Source: Mucilaginibacter flavus
GTDB taxonomy: Bacteria; Bacteroidota; Bacteroidia; Sphingobacteriales; Sphingobacteriaceae
Direction of reading: 5' to 3'
Assembly (NCBI RefSeq): GCF_030409315.1
Contig: NZ_JAUFPS010000026.1
Location: 253,133-317,132, forward strand
Length of the DNA: 64,000 bases
Shown here one piece after another: positions 45,810 through 54,790 of the stretch; the stretch's first letter is position 1; each line of letters begins with the position of its first letter. The translations under genes and the position numbers were made by a program. Below the pieces are notes generated by a model. The model was given only the letters and a program-made list of their open reading frames with translations, was not told where the DNA came from and did no database searches.

Positions 45810-47351
45810 TTGATTACGATGAAAAGACACATAACTAAATATACCTATTGTTTGCTGGTAATGCTCGGCATTATCACAACGCAATCATGTACCAAAAATT
45901 TTGATACGCTAAATGTAAACCCCAACGCGTCGTCAAAAGCGGTACCGCAATACATTTTCACCAAGGCCGAGTATGATGGTACCACCCGCATGCTTGATTT
46001 GCTGGTGGGCACCATGCAATACACCACCAGTTTTAATGATGTTGCCGGTTTTGGCAGCAAATACGTTTTAAGCCAAAGCCAGCAATCGGCAGCAGCCTTC
46101 ACTAATGCTTATCCAAACGAGATTAATGAATTGGTGGAGGTAATTAAAGCCGCCGGTACCGGTGCATCGCAGGTTAACCTGGTTGCCGAAGCCCGTATTT
46201 GGAAAGTATACTGCTTTAGCAGACTTACCGACTTGTATGGCGATGTCCCTTATTTTCAGGCTGCGCAGGGATATAATAGTGCGGTATATAAACCTGCTTA
46301 CGATGCCCAGAAGGATATTTATGCCGATATGTTAAAGGAGCTTGACCAGGCAGCTACCAGCCTTGATGCATCCAAAGCTACTTATGGCGTTGCCGATTTA
46401 ATCTATAGCGGTAATACCGATAAATGGAAAAAGTTTGCCTATTCGCTGATGTTAAGATGTGCTATGCGCATGACCAAGGTTGATGCGGCATCGGCACAAA
46501 GCTGGGCTACAAAAGCCATTGCCGGTGGCGTTATTTTAAACGATGCCGATATAGCTAAAGTACCTTATGTAGGCTCGGGCCAGGATATCAACAAAAATCC
46601 TTTGGCTAATGACTTATGGAACAACGATTATATAGCACAAAATGGTACTACTAACACGGAAGGCGGTAAATACCAGGATGTATTTATTGATTACCTTAAA
46701 ACCAACAAAGATCCGCGTTTGGGTGTGGTATCCATTGTGTACAATGGGGGCGTGGCCGATACTACCGCTGCCATACAAAAGGGTATGTCATCGTCATTAA
46801 ACGCTAAACCTGTCAATTTTGGATCACTGTCTGAACCTAATCCTAAAACCATATTGTTATTAAATTCGCCCCGTTTGGTATTTACAGCTGCCGAAAGCTA
46901 CTTCCTGTTAGCCGAAGCTGCGGCAAGGGGGTGGTATAACGGCGCTACGGACGCTGCATTGTATCAAAACGGTATATCAGCATCAATGCGTCAGTGGGCT
47001 GTAATAGGCGGCAGCGCAGGCATCATTTCTGCAGATCAGATCAACACTTACATCAACAATCATCCATATAACTCGGCTGGTACGCTCGATCAAAAAATGG
47101 CACTTATTTATACCCAGTTTTGGGTAGGCATATTTCCTGATGCGCAAGAGGTTTTCGCTACTTATCGCCGTACCGGTTACCCGGCATTGGTACCTAATAA
47201 TTATGTAGGTAACGCTACCGGCGGTAAAATATTCAGAAGGATGCTTTACCCAATAAGCGAACAGAATTTAAACGCCGCAGCTTATGCCGCGGCTATAGCA
47301 CGCCAGGGTGCCGACGATTTTCTTACCCGCATGTGGTGGGATAAACAATAA
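45810..47351 (+). CDS. SusD-like lipoprotein (SusD-like_2 type), locus 3
   Basis: A 513-aa lipoprotein with lipobox TTQSC and KNFDTLNVNPNASSKAVPQY, the opening seen in the SusD-like_2 subgroup. Helical repeats include EARIWKVYCFSRLTDLYGDVPYF and AESYFLLAEAAARGW, and the end is ...NAAAYAAAIARQGADDFLTRMWWDKQ. It lies 9 bp after susC and forms the cell-surface binding subunit. A terminator follows directly. Confidence 0.92.
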   Translation: MITMKRHITKYTYCLLVMLGIITTQSCTKNFDTLNVNPNASSKAVPQYIFTKAEYDGTTRMLDLLVGTMQYTTSFNDVAGFGSKYVLSQSQQSAAAFTNAYPNEINELVEVIKAAGTGASQVNLVAEARIWKVYCFSRLTDLYGDVPYFQAAQGYNSAVYKPAYDAQKDIYADMLKELDQAATSLDASKATYGVADLIYSGNTDKWKKFAYSLMLRCAMRMTKVDAASAQSWATKAIAGGVILNDADIAKVPYVGSGQDINKNPLANDLWNNDYIAQNGTTNTEGGKYQDVFIDYLKTNKDPRLGVVSIVYNGGVADTTAAIQKGMSSSLNAKPVNFGSLSEPNPKTILLLNSPRLVFTAAESYFLLAEAAARGWYNGATDAALYQNGISASMRQWAVIGGSAGIISADQINTYINNHPYNSAGTLDQKMALIYTQFWVGIFPDAQEVFATYRRTGYPALVPNNYVGNATGGKIFRRMLYPISEQNLNAAAYAAAIARQGADDFLTRMWWDKQ

Positions 47352-47383
47352 ACAGCTGTGTTTGATTAAATATAAATTAGTTT

Positions 47384-47416
47384 TCAGGAGGGGGTATTCC
47401 TCTCCTGATTTTTTTT
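47384..47416 (+). terminator. Terminator between susD and GH29, locus 3
   Basis: TCAGGAGGGG (47384-47393) and CCTCTCCTGA (47399-47408) pair through one wobble, followed by eight T residues. It lies 16 bp before the fucosidase start. Confidence 0.8.
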
Positions 47417-47431
47417 GATGACTTTTATAAT

Positions 47432-49060
47432 ATGTACAAAAAATACTTTTGGGTGCTTTTGCTGTTTGTAACCGCTATTAAAGCATCGGCACAAAACGAT
47501 TTGGTTAAAGATGATAACGCGAGCAATTATAACCTCAATAAACCCGAACGGGAGCTGTGGCTTAAAAACACCGGCTTAGGTTTGTTTATTCATTTCAGTA
47601 TGGATGGGCAGTTAGGCGTAGTGATCAGCCATTCGTTGGTTGGTGCCAGCGATGATTATGTGAACCGGTATTTTAATGACCTGCCTAAAACTTTTGATCC
47701 CTCTAAATTCGATCCGCACCAGATAGCAGTTTTGGCCAAGCTGGCGGGTATGAAGTATATTGTATTTACTACCAAACACCATTCAGGCTTTTGTATGTGG
47801 GATACCAAAACTACCGACTTCAGTATTACCCACACGCCTTATAAAAAAGATTTGTTAAAAGAATTTGTAGATGCCACCCGTGAAGTAGGCTTGCAGGTGG
47901 GTTTTTATTTTTCACCCGAGGATTTTAATTTTCTGCGTGATCACCATATTCCGATCAGCCGCACTGATGTTAAGATGGATGCTGATACCCGTAAGGAATA
48001 TGACAATTATACCCGGCAGCAGTGCGAAGAGTTGATGACTAATTATGGTAAAATAGGTGTGCTTTTTATAGATGGCGATCCCAAAGAAATTGTAAAGCAA
48101 ATCTGCTGGAAACTACAACCCGATTTGCTGATTACCCGCGGAGCCATAAAAACCCCCGAGCAAATTATGCCCGGCGCTATGATTAATGAACCATGGCTAT
48201 CTTGCATCACCATGGGCACGGCCTGGGGATATCAGCCAACTAATGAACGTTATAAAACCGGCAACCAATTGATTGGTTTATTGATAGAAGCCAGGGCAAA
48301 GGGTGGGTCGTTGCTGCTTAACGTTGGCCCTAAACCTAATGGCGAATTACCCATCGAGCAGGAAGAGCGGCTTCGCGAAATGTCGGCATGGTATTTTATT
48401 AACCGGGAGTGTATTGATGATGTGCGTAGCTGGGTAGTGAGTAAAGAAGGGGATACCTGGTTTACACAAAAAGGAGGGCATACGCTGTACGCTATTGTTA
48501 CCGAGGCTAAAGATTGGAAAGAGGGTACCCGGAAAACCTTCGTTATCCGGTCGGCAATAAGCACTGCTAAAACGCAAATAAGTGTTTTGGGTCAAAATAG
48601 CGAGGTAATTGAATATAAGAATGACGACGTTAGCTGTAGATACAAACAAACTGATAAGGGCCTGGAAGTTTCTGTTGTAAAGGCCCAGCGTATTTATGAT
48701 GATCACCGCTGGCCTAACCCGGTAGTAATTAAATTGGATAACGTTGACCCTGTTTTTAAAGAAGCTGTTTTGGTTGAAACCGGCGACACTTCTCCGGGTA
48801 AAAGTGGTGTAACGTTAAAAGGAAGGATTGTTAACTACAAAAACCTTAGCGTTAACAAAGCACGTTTTGACTACCGCACATACCAGGGCCAGGTTGAAAC
48901 CCTTTACGCCGGCAAATGGACAGCTACCCAATGGATAAATATAAAACCCGACGGCAGCTTTGAGTTAACTATTCCTTTAAAAGGTAGCTATGAATACAAG
49001 GCTGTAGTTATGCAAACCAACGTGGAGATAGAGGGCGAAAATAAATTATTGAAGCAATAG
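47432..49060 (+). CDS. Alpha-L-fucosidase, glycoside hydrolase family 29
   Basis: A 542-aa exported enzyme (signal MYKKYFWVLLLFVTAIKASAQ) of GH29, retaining alpha-L-fucosidases that remove terminal fucose. Family motifs are MKYIVFTTKHHSGFCMWDTK, TDFSITHTPYKKDLLKEFVD and LFIDGDPKE (about 210, where the nucleophile aspartate is expected), then GGSLLLNVGPKPNGELP. A C-terminal beta-sandwich region follows (about 345-542). It is the only glycosidase of locus 3 and suggests a fucosylated glycan as the substrate imported by its SusCD. Confidence 0.92.
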   Translation: MYKKYFWVLLLFVTAIKASAQNDLVKDDNASNYNLNKPERELWLKNTGLGLFIHFSMDGQLGVVISHSLVGASDDYVNRYFNDLPKTFDPSKFDPHQIAVLAKLAGMKYIVFTTKHHSGFCMWDTKTTDFSITHTPYKKDLLKEFVDATREVGLQVGFYFSPEDFNFLRDHHIPISRTDVKMDADTRKEYDNYTRQQCEELMTNYGKIGVLFIDGDPKEIVKQICWKLQPDLLITRGAIKTPEQIMPGAMINEPWLSCITMGTAWGYQPTNERYKTGNQLIGLLIEARAKGGSLLLNVGPKPNGELPIEQEERLREMSAWYFINRECIDDVRSWVVSKEGDTWFTQKGGHTLYAIVTEAKDWKEGTRKTFVIRSAISTAKTQISVLGQNSEVIEYKNDDVSCRYKQTDKGLEVSVVKAQRIYDDHRWPNPVVIKLDNVDPVFKEAVLVETGDTSPGKSGVTLKGRIVNYKNLSVNKARFDYRTYQGQVETLYAGKWTATQWINIKPDGSFELTIPLKGSYEYKAVVMQTNVEIEGENKLLKQ

Positions 49061-49068
49061 AGTTTACC

Positions 49069-49606
49069 TTAATTATGCAGTTTCCTTTTACGCAGATAAG
49101 CTAAAAGTTCTTTAGTCCGGTCGGTTTGCATGATGCGGGCACCGTGGTTGATAATCCAATCCCAGCTATCTGTGGTATTGCCATCTTCAACAGCCATATC
49201 ATCCTCATGGCCACCATAAAGGCTTGCCGACAACGAATTGATCCATATTTTGGAACCATGCGCCTGTATAAAACTGTTTTTAACCAATACAGGCGGGGTA
49301 TTACTTTTAAAAATAAGTTCAAACGCTACAGGCTTAATTTGCTTTTGGTATTCATCAATCACTTGTTCGGCTTCTGGCTTGTCCAGGCTAACAACCGGCA
49401 TAAACGTAAGGCTGTCCAATAGTTATGGGTAACGGTTCCTTACTTCAGGATAAGCAGCTTCGGCTTTGGAAAGGGCTTGGTTTAAGGTGTTTGTCTTTTT
49501 ACAGATCTGGTCAGCTTCTTCATAACAGGGAAAGCTTTTTATCCAGGTTTACCAAAACTTTGCCTTTGGCAGTAGCAATAGCTTCAATTGCTCCAATAAT
49601 TGGTTC
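49069..49606 (-). pseudogene. Glycerophosphodiester phosphodiesterase, decayed third copy
   Basis: The minus strand encodes the C-terminal half of a GDPD very like those of loci 1 and 2 (SLTFMPVVSLDKPEAEQVI, IWINSLSASLYGGHEDD, ARIMQTDRTKELLAYL). Upstream, the next homologous stretches (KGKVLVNLDK; ADQICKKTNTLNQALSKAEA) are in another frame, with a stop just before the 117-codon remnant and a further frameshift around 49530-49545. The catalytic N-terminal third with HRG and HD motifs is absent. It is convergent with the fucosidase gene and shows that locus 3 once also ended with a GDPD. Confidence 0.8.
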
Positions 49607-49665
49607 GAATTATGCCCACTCTGGGACAAATTAAGTTAGGCTATTCCTTGTAAACATTCAATGCA

Positions 49666-49985
49666 CTACTCCAGATTCACATCAATATCGTTTATCCATA
49701 CAGCTTTCCGGTCGAGCATATGCTCAAAGTTTTCAATCATAAAATTGCTATCGTATTTTGTGTTTTGCTTACTTTATAATTTCCCGTTTACAATGATAGA
49801 GACAGGCTTATTAATATCCACCATATCCGGTGATATTAATATCGAAAATGATTGGGTAGCTGAAGTTTCTATGGTAAAACCGTTATTGTCATAAGTTGCT
49901 TTTATAGCACCCGATTTATGATTGTATTTAAAATGATTTAACAACGTATCCCTCGTTTCCAAAACGTTTTTAACCGTACAGAATT
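49666..49985 (-). pseudogene. C-terminal remnant of an alpha/beta-hydrolase-like secreted protein
   Basis: Read on the minus strand, TLLNHFKYNHKSGAIKATY, then ISPDMVDINKPVSIIVNGKL, a stop, and in the same frame SNFMIENFEHMLDRKAVW to the final stop at 49666. The NKPVSIIVNGK...DRKAVW pattern is typical of the C-terminal sandwich of secreted esterase/hydrolase proteins of Bacteroidota. The catalytic part is missing. It is one of several broken genes in 49.1-50.0 kb. Confidence 0.4.
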
Positions 49986-50029
49986 GTCAAATTTCATCTT
50001 TTTATCCTGGATTGAAGGAAATATGGATT

Positions 50030-50037
50030 TACATTTG
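50030..50037 (+). promoter_or_regulatory. Candidate -7 box (TACATTTG) for the AraC gene
   Basis: An exact TAnnTTTG match 93 bp before the AraC start codon. The nearest TTG (50012-50014) is only 15 bp upstream, shorter than usual. Confidence 0.35.
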
Positions 50038-50129
50038 GAAATCGATTTCAAAGCATTATTTTAGCTGATTAACCGCCGGGTACGGCCGTAACCTACACGT
50101 AGTTTTTCTTTCCGCTAACCAATGATGTT

Positions 50130-51020
50130 ATGACCAGTTATTACAAATATTTGCCGGTTAACCAGGATGACGAAGCATGGGGCTTGACGGTACTTAACAC
50201 GGGATTTACGCATATTCCCAAATCAACGGTATATCCAAGTAAAGGGCATCCGTCAGATTATTATTTTACCTGGAAAAACGGCCGGGTGTTACATGAGTAC
50301 CAGATTATTTATATCACCCAGGGTGGCGGCACCTTTGAATCTGAACATTGCAAATTAACCCGGATTGAGGAGGGTACTATTATCCTCCTGTTTCCCAATG
50401 AGCGGCATAAGTATAAACCTCATTCAAATACCGGCTGGCATGAATACTGGATAGGCATAAAAGGCAATATTATGGAAAATTTTATACGAAATAAGTTTTT
50501 CAGTATTGAAAAACCGGTATTGAACGTCGGTTTGAAGGACGCCCTTTATAATTTGTTTACAGAAATAATCGATGCCACTCAAAGTGAAAAACCCGGATAC
50601 CAGCCTCTAATATCCGGTGCATCTATTCATTTGCTGGGCATTATCCATGCCGAGCAGAAGAAAGCCTCCTTGCATGGCGAGAGTAATATTCATGTCATTA
50701 TAGATAAGGCGCGTTTTTTAATGCGGGATCATATGAATCAGCACATTACTCCTGAGGAAATTGCTGATGAACTGAAGGTAGGGTATTCCTGGTTCAGAAA
50801 AACATTTAAGCAATATACCGGCATGGCGCCAAACCAGTACCTGATCCAACTAAAAATCCAACAGTCAAAAGAACTTTTATTGATACCCGAAAATTCCATT
50901 AAAAACGTAGCCTACCGTTTGAATTTTGAGTCGGTAACCTATTTTTCAAAATTATTTAAAATGAAAACGGGTGTAACCCCGGTTCATTATCGAAATATTG
51001 GGCTGAAGAAATTTGACTGA
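50130..51020 (+). CDS. AraC-family transcriptional regulator
   Basis: A 296-aa regulator with an N-terminal cupin-like sugar-sensing domain (about 20-165; FESEHCKLTRIEEGTIILLFPNERHKY) and a C-terminal double helix-turn-helix AraC domain (about 190-290; ITPEEIADELKVGYSWFRKTFKQYTGMAPNQYL and NVAYRLNFESVTYFSKLFK). It lies directly before the GH78 operon. Two sites upstream of nearby operons have the direct-repeat, 21-bp geometry bound by AraC proteins, so it is the likely activator of the rhamnose-related genes (inference). Confidence 0.92.
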   Translation: MTSYYKYLPVNQDDEAWGLTVLNTGFTHIPKSTVYPSKGHPSDYYFTWKNGRVLHEYQIIYITQGGGTFESEHCKLTRIEEGTIILLFPNERHKYKPHSNTGWHEYWIGIKGNIMENFIRNKFFSIEKPVLNVGLKDALYNLFTEIIDATQSEKPGYQPLISGASIHLLGIIHAEQKKASLHGESNIHVIIDKARFLMRDHMNQHITPEEIADELKVGYSWFRKTFKQYTGMAPNQYLIQLKIQQSKELLLIPENSIKNVAYRLNFESVTYFSKLFKMKTGVTPVHYRNIGLKKFD

Positions 51021-51060
51021 AATTTAGCAATTCCTGCGTAACTAAATTAATTGATGTGTT

Positions 51061-51091
51061 CATTGTCCACGCTGATGTAAGCGGGACAATG
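51061..51091 (+). terminator. Hairpin after the AraC gene
   Basis: CATTGTCCACGC (51061-51072) pairs with GCGGGACAATG (51081-51091) around an 8-nt loop with one bulge. The following T tract is poor. Confidence 0.45.
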
Positions 51092-51122
51092 ATTTCTGGT
51101 CATATAAATAAGGGCTAAAATT

Positions 51123-51187
51123 TATCATTTTGTATAAGCTTTTTATCAAAATAGACTTATGTAAGGGATGCTATTAGGGTAATTTAG
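51123..51187 (+). promoter_or_regulatory. AraC-type operator and promoter for the GH78 operon
   Basis: TATCATTTT (51123) and TATCAAAATAGA (51144) are direct half-sites 21 bp apart. A TAATTTAG -7 box begins 36 bp after the second half-site (51180). The same distances occur at 56369-56433. The leader to the GH78 start would be about 300 nt and holds no other gene. Confidence 0.6.
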
Positions 51188-51499
51188 TAGCTTATAAACC
51201 AAAGCAGCTACCTATATCCTGTTTACTTAAAATTGAAAGTCTTGATGAAAGGCGATGATCTTTTAAAATGGATATTACTGAAATGCCATTTAACTTGTAC
51301 CATTGTCGTTAACCATTGAAATGCTTAAACAATATTTTATGATCAAAAGTCCAAAGAATTGTTTTAGCCTATTCTTGAATTGTGTTATCAGGGCGACTGG
51401 TTTATGGTACGTCGGAAATGACGGAAAGTGAAAGGTACGCCGGCATCATTATCTGTTTTGATTTAAAGTTATTTAAAATTTCATTTTGTATCCGGGATA

Positions 51500-54400
51500 A
51501 TGTATTTAATACCTTCCAAAATAAGCTTATTGCTTTTTGCAATCATATCTTTATACTGTGTAACGGGAAAAGCAGCCATCGTGCCGGTTAACCTGGCATG
51601 TGAGTTGCGTAAAAACCCTTTAGGCATAGATGTATCTCATCCCGGTTTTAGCTACAGGCTTCGTACTACCGGGACCGCCGAACGTGGCATTGCACAATCT
51701 GCTTACCAGATAGTGGTTTCGGCGACCGCTGATTTTAAAGAGGGGACTTATCTCTGGGATTCCCGCCAGATTAGAAGCAACCGGATGGCTTACATAAGTT
51801 ACGGTGGCAAGCCGTTGATTTCCGGCAGGCAGTATTTTTGGAAAGTTAGGGTTTGGGATCAAAACGGTAAAATATCGCCCTGGAGCAACACTGCATCCTG
51901 GACCATGGGTTTGCTCAAGACTACCGATTGGAAAGCGAAATGGATAAGTTTTGAAGGAGCCGAAAAATATGCCTTAAGTCCGGTTGGATATAAGTCTGCC
52001 AACTCGGCAAATGAAAATATAGCTAAATGGGTACAAGTTGATCTTGGAAAACCCCAATCTTTTTCGGAGGTTTTGCTATATCCTTTGTTTTATGCGGATA
52101 GGGGTGGCTACGCATTTCCCCGCAGGTTTCAGGTACAGGTTTCAAATGACCCCTTATTTAATAATTCAACAACAATTGCCGATTATACAGCCGCAGATTT
52201 TAAAGCAGATCGTTACGCCCCGGCACATGTTTACAAAGGGGAAACCTCCGCGCGATATATCAGGATTGCAGTAACCAAGCTTGCCAATACAGGTTCGGGC
52301 TATGCTTTCGCGTTAAGGCAAATAGAGGTCATCACATCCGGGAAAAATATTGCTGCCGGCAGGCCTGTTGAAGCGATGGATAGTGATCAAAATAACGGGT
52401 TCGCAAAAAACAACCTTACAGATAGGGTACAGAATTATAAAACTTTTCCTGACTACGCCTCAGTTTTATTCAGGAAAACCCTCAAGGTAAAAACAGGCCT
52501 GGTAAGGGCTGTTATATTTCTCAGCGGCCTTTCGGCCTATGAGGTTACTGTTAACGGTAAAAAGGTTGGAAACTACCTGTTTAGCCCGGGGTGGACTGAT
52601 TATAAAAAAACGGTATTGTACGATACCTATGACATTACCGGCCAATTAAAGGTGGGCGACAATGCTTTGGGTATTATGCTGGGAAACGGGATGTATAACA
52701 TTCAGCCGGATACACTGCGGTATGTGAAATTTTTAAACACTTTCGGCCCGGCAAAAGCTATAGCGCAATTGCGGTTAGAATATGCGGACAAAACCGTAGA
52801 AATCATTAACACCGATAAAACCTGGCAGGCAGCACCTGGACCGGTCACTTATTCCAACCTTTATGGTGGCGAAGATTATAACGCCAATCTTGAACCTGCG
52901 GGTTGGAATAAACCCGGCTTTAAAGTGAACAGCTTATGGCATGCGGCATTAGAAACACAAGGCCCGGGCGGTGGGCTAAAAGGCCTGTCATGTGCTGCCC
53001 CACCGGTTGCCGCTATAGATACCATGCAGGCAGTTAAAATAATACCCATAAGCAAAACGGTACTGATATATGATTTTGGCCAGAATGCCTCCATGATGCC
53101 CTTGTTACAGGTTAACGGACCCAAAGGTTCATCGGTAAGGATGATACCCTCGGAGTTATTGGGCAAAAATGGGCTGGTTGACAGAAGTTCCGCTACACAG
53201 GATGGTGTAAGGCCGGCCTGGTGGCAGTATACATTATCGGGCATTGGAGAGGAAAAATGGTTCCCTAAATTCTTTTACCAGGGAGCAAGATACCTGCAGG
53301 TTGAATTGTATCCATCGCCAGCTGGGGAGTTGCCTCAAATAAAGCAGTTGGCAGATGTGATTGTTCATTCCACATCAAAGCCTGTGGGGAGTTTTGCGTG
53401 TTCAAACCAGCTCTTTAATCAAATTTACGGCTTGGTACGTTGGGCACAGCGCAGCAATATGATGAGTTTAATGACCGATTGCCCGCAGCGTGAAAAAATG
53501 GGCTGGCTGGAAGAAAATCACCTGAACGGCCCGGCATTAAGATATAATTTTGATATGGCCTTGCTTTTCAGGAAAACCATGAATGACATGGCTGATGCTC
53601 AGCTTAGTAATGGGCTTATCCCTAATATCGCCCCCGAGTATTTTATAGCGGGATCTCCCGATTTAACAAACGGTTTCCGCAACTCGCCCGAATGGGGCAG
53701 CTCATTTATTATTGTGCCGTGGCAGCAATACCTTTTTTCGGGCGATATTTCCCTTTTAGGGCGTTACTACAGCCGCATGAAAAGTTACGTGGCATTTTTA
53801 GCAGGCGAAGCAAAGGACAATATTATCCATACAGGTTTGGGCGATTGGTATGACATCGGGCCTAAAGAACCATGGGGATCGCAGTTAACGCCGGTGTCAT
53901 TTACCGGTACGGCCATTTATTACTACGATAATTGGATCATGTATAACATTGCTTTAACGCTGGGTAAACAGCAGGATGCCATCCGCTTTAAGCAGGCATT
54001 CGGACAAATAAAGGAAGCCTTTAATAAAACTTTTTATAATAAAGACAAAGGTATCTACGCAACGGGATCTCAAACCAGTAGCGCAATGCCATTGTTTTTT
54101 GATCTGGCCGAAGCCGGGAGTCGTGATCAGCTGTTAACAGCCCTTGTTGATGATATCCGCAAAAATCAAAATAGTTTCACTACAGGTGAGGTAGGTTACC
54201 GCTTTTTACTGCGCGCTTTGGCCGATGGCGGTCGGTCGGATGTTGTTTATGACATGAACAACCAGTCAGAACGGCCGGGATATGGTTACCAGCTTAAAAT
54301 GGGGGCCACCAGTTTAACCGAAAAATGGGATGCGGGCGTTGGTAATTTCGGTTCACAAAATCATTTCATGTCGGGCCAAATCAACGAATGGTTTTTTACC

Positions 54401-54754
54401 GATCTTGTCGGGATCAGCCCGGATGCCGGTGGGCCTGGTTTTAAAGCGTTTACCATTAAACCCACCATATTGAAAGATTTAACCTGGGTAAAAGGTTCAT
54501 ACTCATCAATAAGCGGGGAAATACAATGTAAATGGGAAAAATCCGGCGGTAAAATAATGCTCGATATCTCCGTGCCGCCCAATACTGTGGCTACCGTTTA
54601 TTTGCCGGCAAATAAACGGGGAAGTGTTATGGAGGGAAATCAACCGCTTTCGGATACCGGCCCGGTAAAATTTATTAAAGGCGAAAACGCACGAATGGTA
54701 TACCAGGTAAAATCAGGAAACTATCATTTTACATGCCTTAATAATCAGAATTAA
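51500..54754 (+). CDS. Alpha-L-rhamnosidase, glycoside hydrolase family 78
   Basis: A 1084-aa exported enzyme. The N-terminal sandwich domain (ACELRKNPLGIDVSHPGFSYRL) is characteristic of GH78. It is followed by an inserted discoidin-like domain (about 140-275, VQVDLGKPQSFSEVLLYPLF and ARYIRIAVTKL). After a second sandwich with YDFGQNASMMPLL comes the (alpha/alpha)6 catalytic barrel with MTDCPQREKMGWLEENH at about 658, where the general acid is expected, and GLGDWYDIGP, then a C-terminal sandwich. It removes terminal alpha-L-rhamnose, for example from rhamnogalacturonan or arabinogalactan side chains. It heads an operon with the isomerase 36 bp downstream. Confidence 0.92.
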   Translation: MYLIPSKISLLLFAIISLYCVTGKAAIVPVNLACELRKNPLGIDVSHPGFSYRLRTTGTAERGIAQSAYQIVVSATADFKEGTYLWDSRQIRSNRMAYISYGGKPLISGRQYFWKVRVWDQNGKISPWSNTASWTMGLLKTTDWKAKWISFEGAEKYALSPVGYKSANSANENIAKWVQVDLGKPQSFSEVLLYPLFYADRGGYAFPRRFQVQVSNDPLFNNSTTIADYTAADFKADRYAPAHVYKGETSARYIRIAVTKLANTGSGYAFALRQIEVITSGKNIAAGRPVEAMDSDQNNGFAKNNLTDRVQNYKTFPDYASVLFRKTLKVKTGLVRAVIFLSGLSAYEVTVNGKKVGNYLFSPGWTDYKKTVLYDTYDITGQLKVGDNALGIMLGNGMYNIQPDTLRYVKFLNTFGPAKAIAQLRLEYADKTVEIINTDKTWQAAPGPVTYSNLYGGEDYNANLEPAGWNKPGFKVNSLWHAALETQGPGGGLKGLSCAAPPVAAIDTMQAVKIIPISKTVLIYDFGQNASMMPLLQVNGPKGSSVRMIPSELLGKNGLVDRSSATQDGVRPAWWQYTLSGIGEEKWFPKFFYQGARYLQVELYPSPAGELPQIKQLADVIVHSTSKPVGSFACSNQLFNQIYGLVRWAQRSNMMSLMTDCPQREKMGWLEENHLNGPALRYNFDMALLFRKTMNDMADAQLSNGLIPNIAPEYFIAGSPDLTNGFRNSPEWGSSFIIVPWQQYLFSGDISLLGRYYSRMKSYVAFLAGEAKDNIIHTGLGDWYDIGPKEPWGSQLTPVSFTGTAIYYYDNWIMYNIALTLGKQQDAIRFKQAFGQIKEAFNKTFYNKDKGIYATGSQTSSAMPLFFDLAEAGSRDQLLTALVDDIRKNQNSFTTGEVGYRFLLRALADGGRSDVVYDMNNQSERPGYGYQLKMGATSLTEKWDAGVGNFGSQNHFMSGQINEWFFTDLVGISPDAGGPGFKAFTIKPTILKDLTWVKGSYSSISGEIQCKWEKSGGKIMLDISVPPNTVATVYLPANKRGSVMEGNQPLSDTGPVKFIKGENARMVYQVKSGNYHFTCLNNQN

Positions 54755-54790
54755 AATAAAATCGATCAACACAAAATTTACATTGATTAC

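Noticed and set aside
49661..49894. 77-aa plus-strand frame
   Set aside because: Antisense to the hydrolase-tail remnant, whose minus-strand reading gives coherent protein on both sides of a stop.
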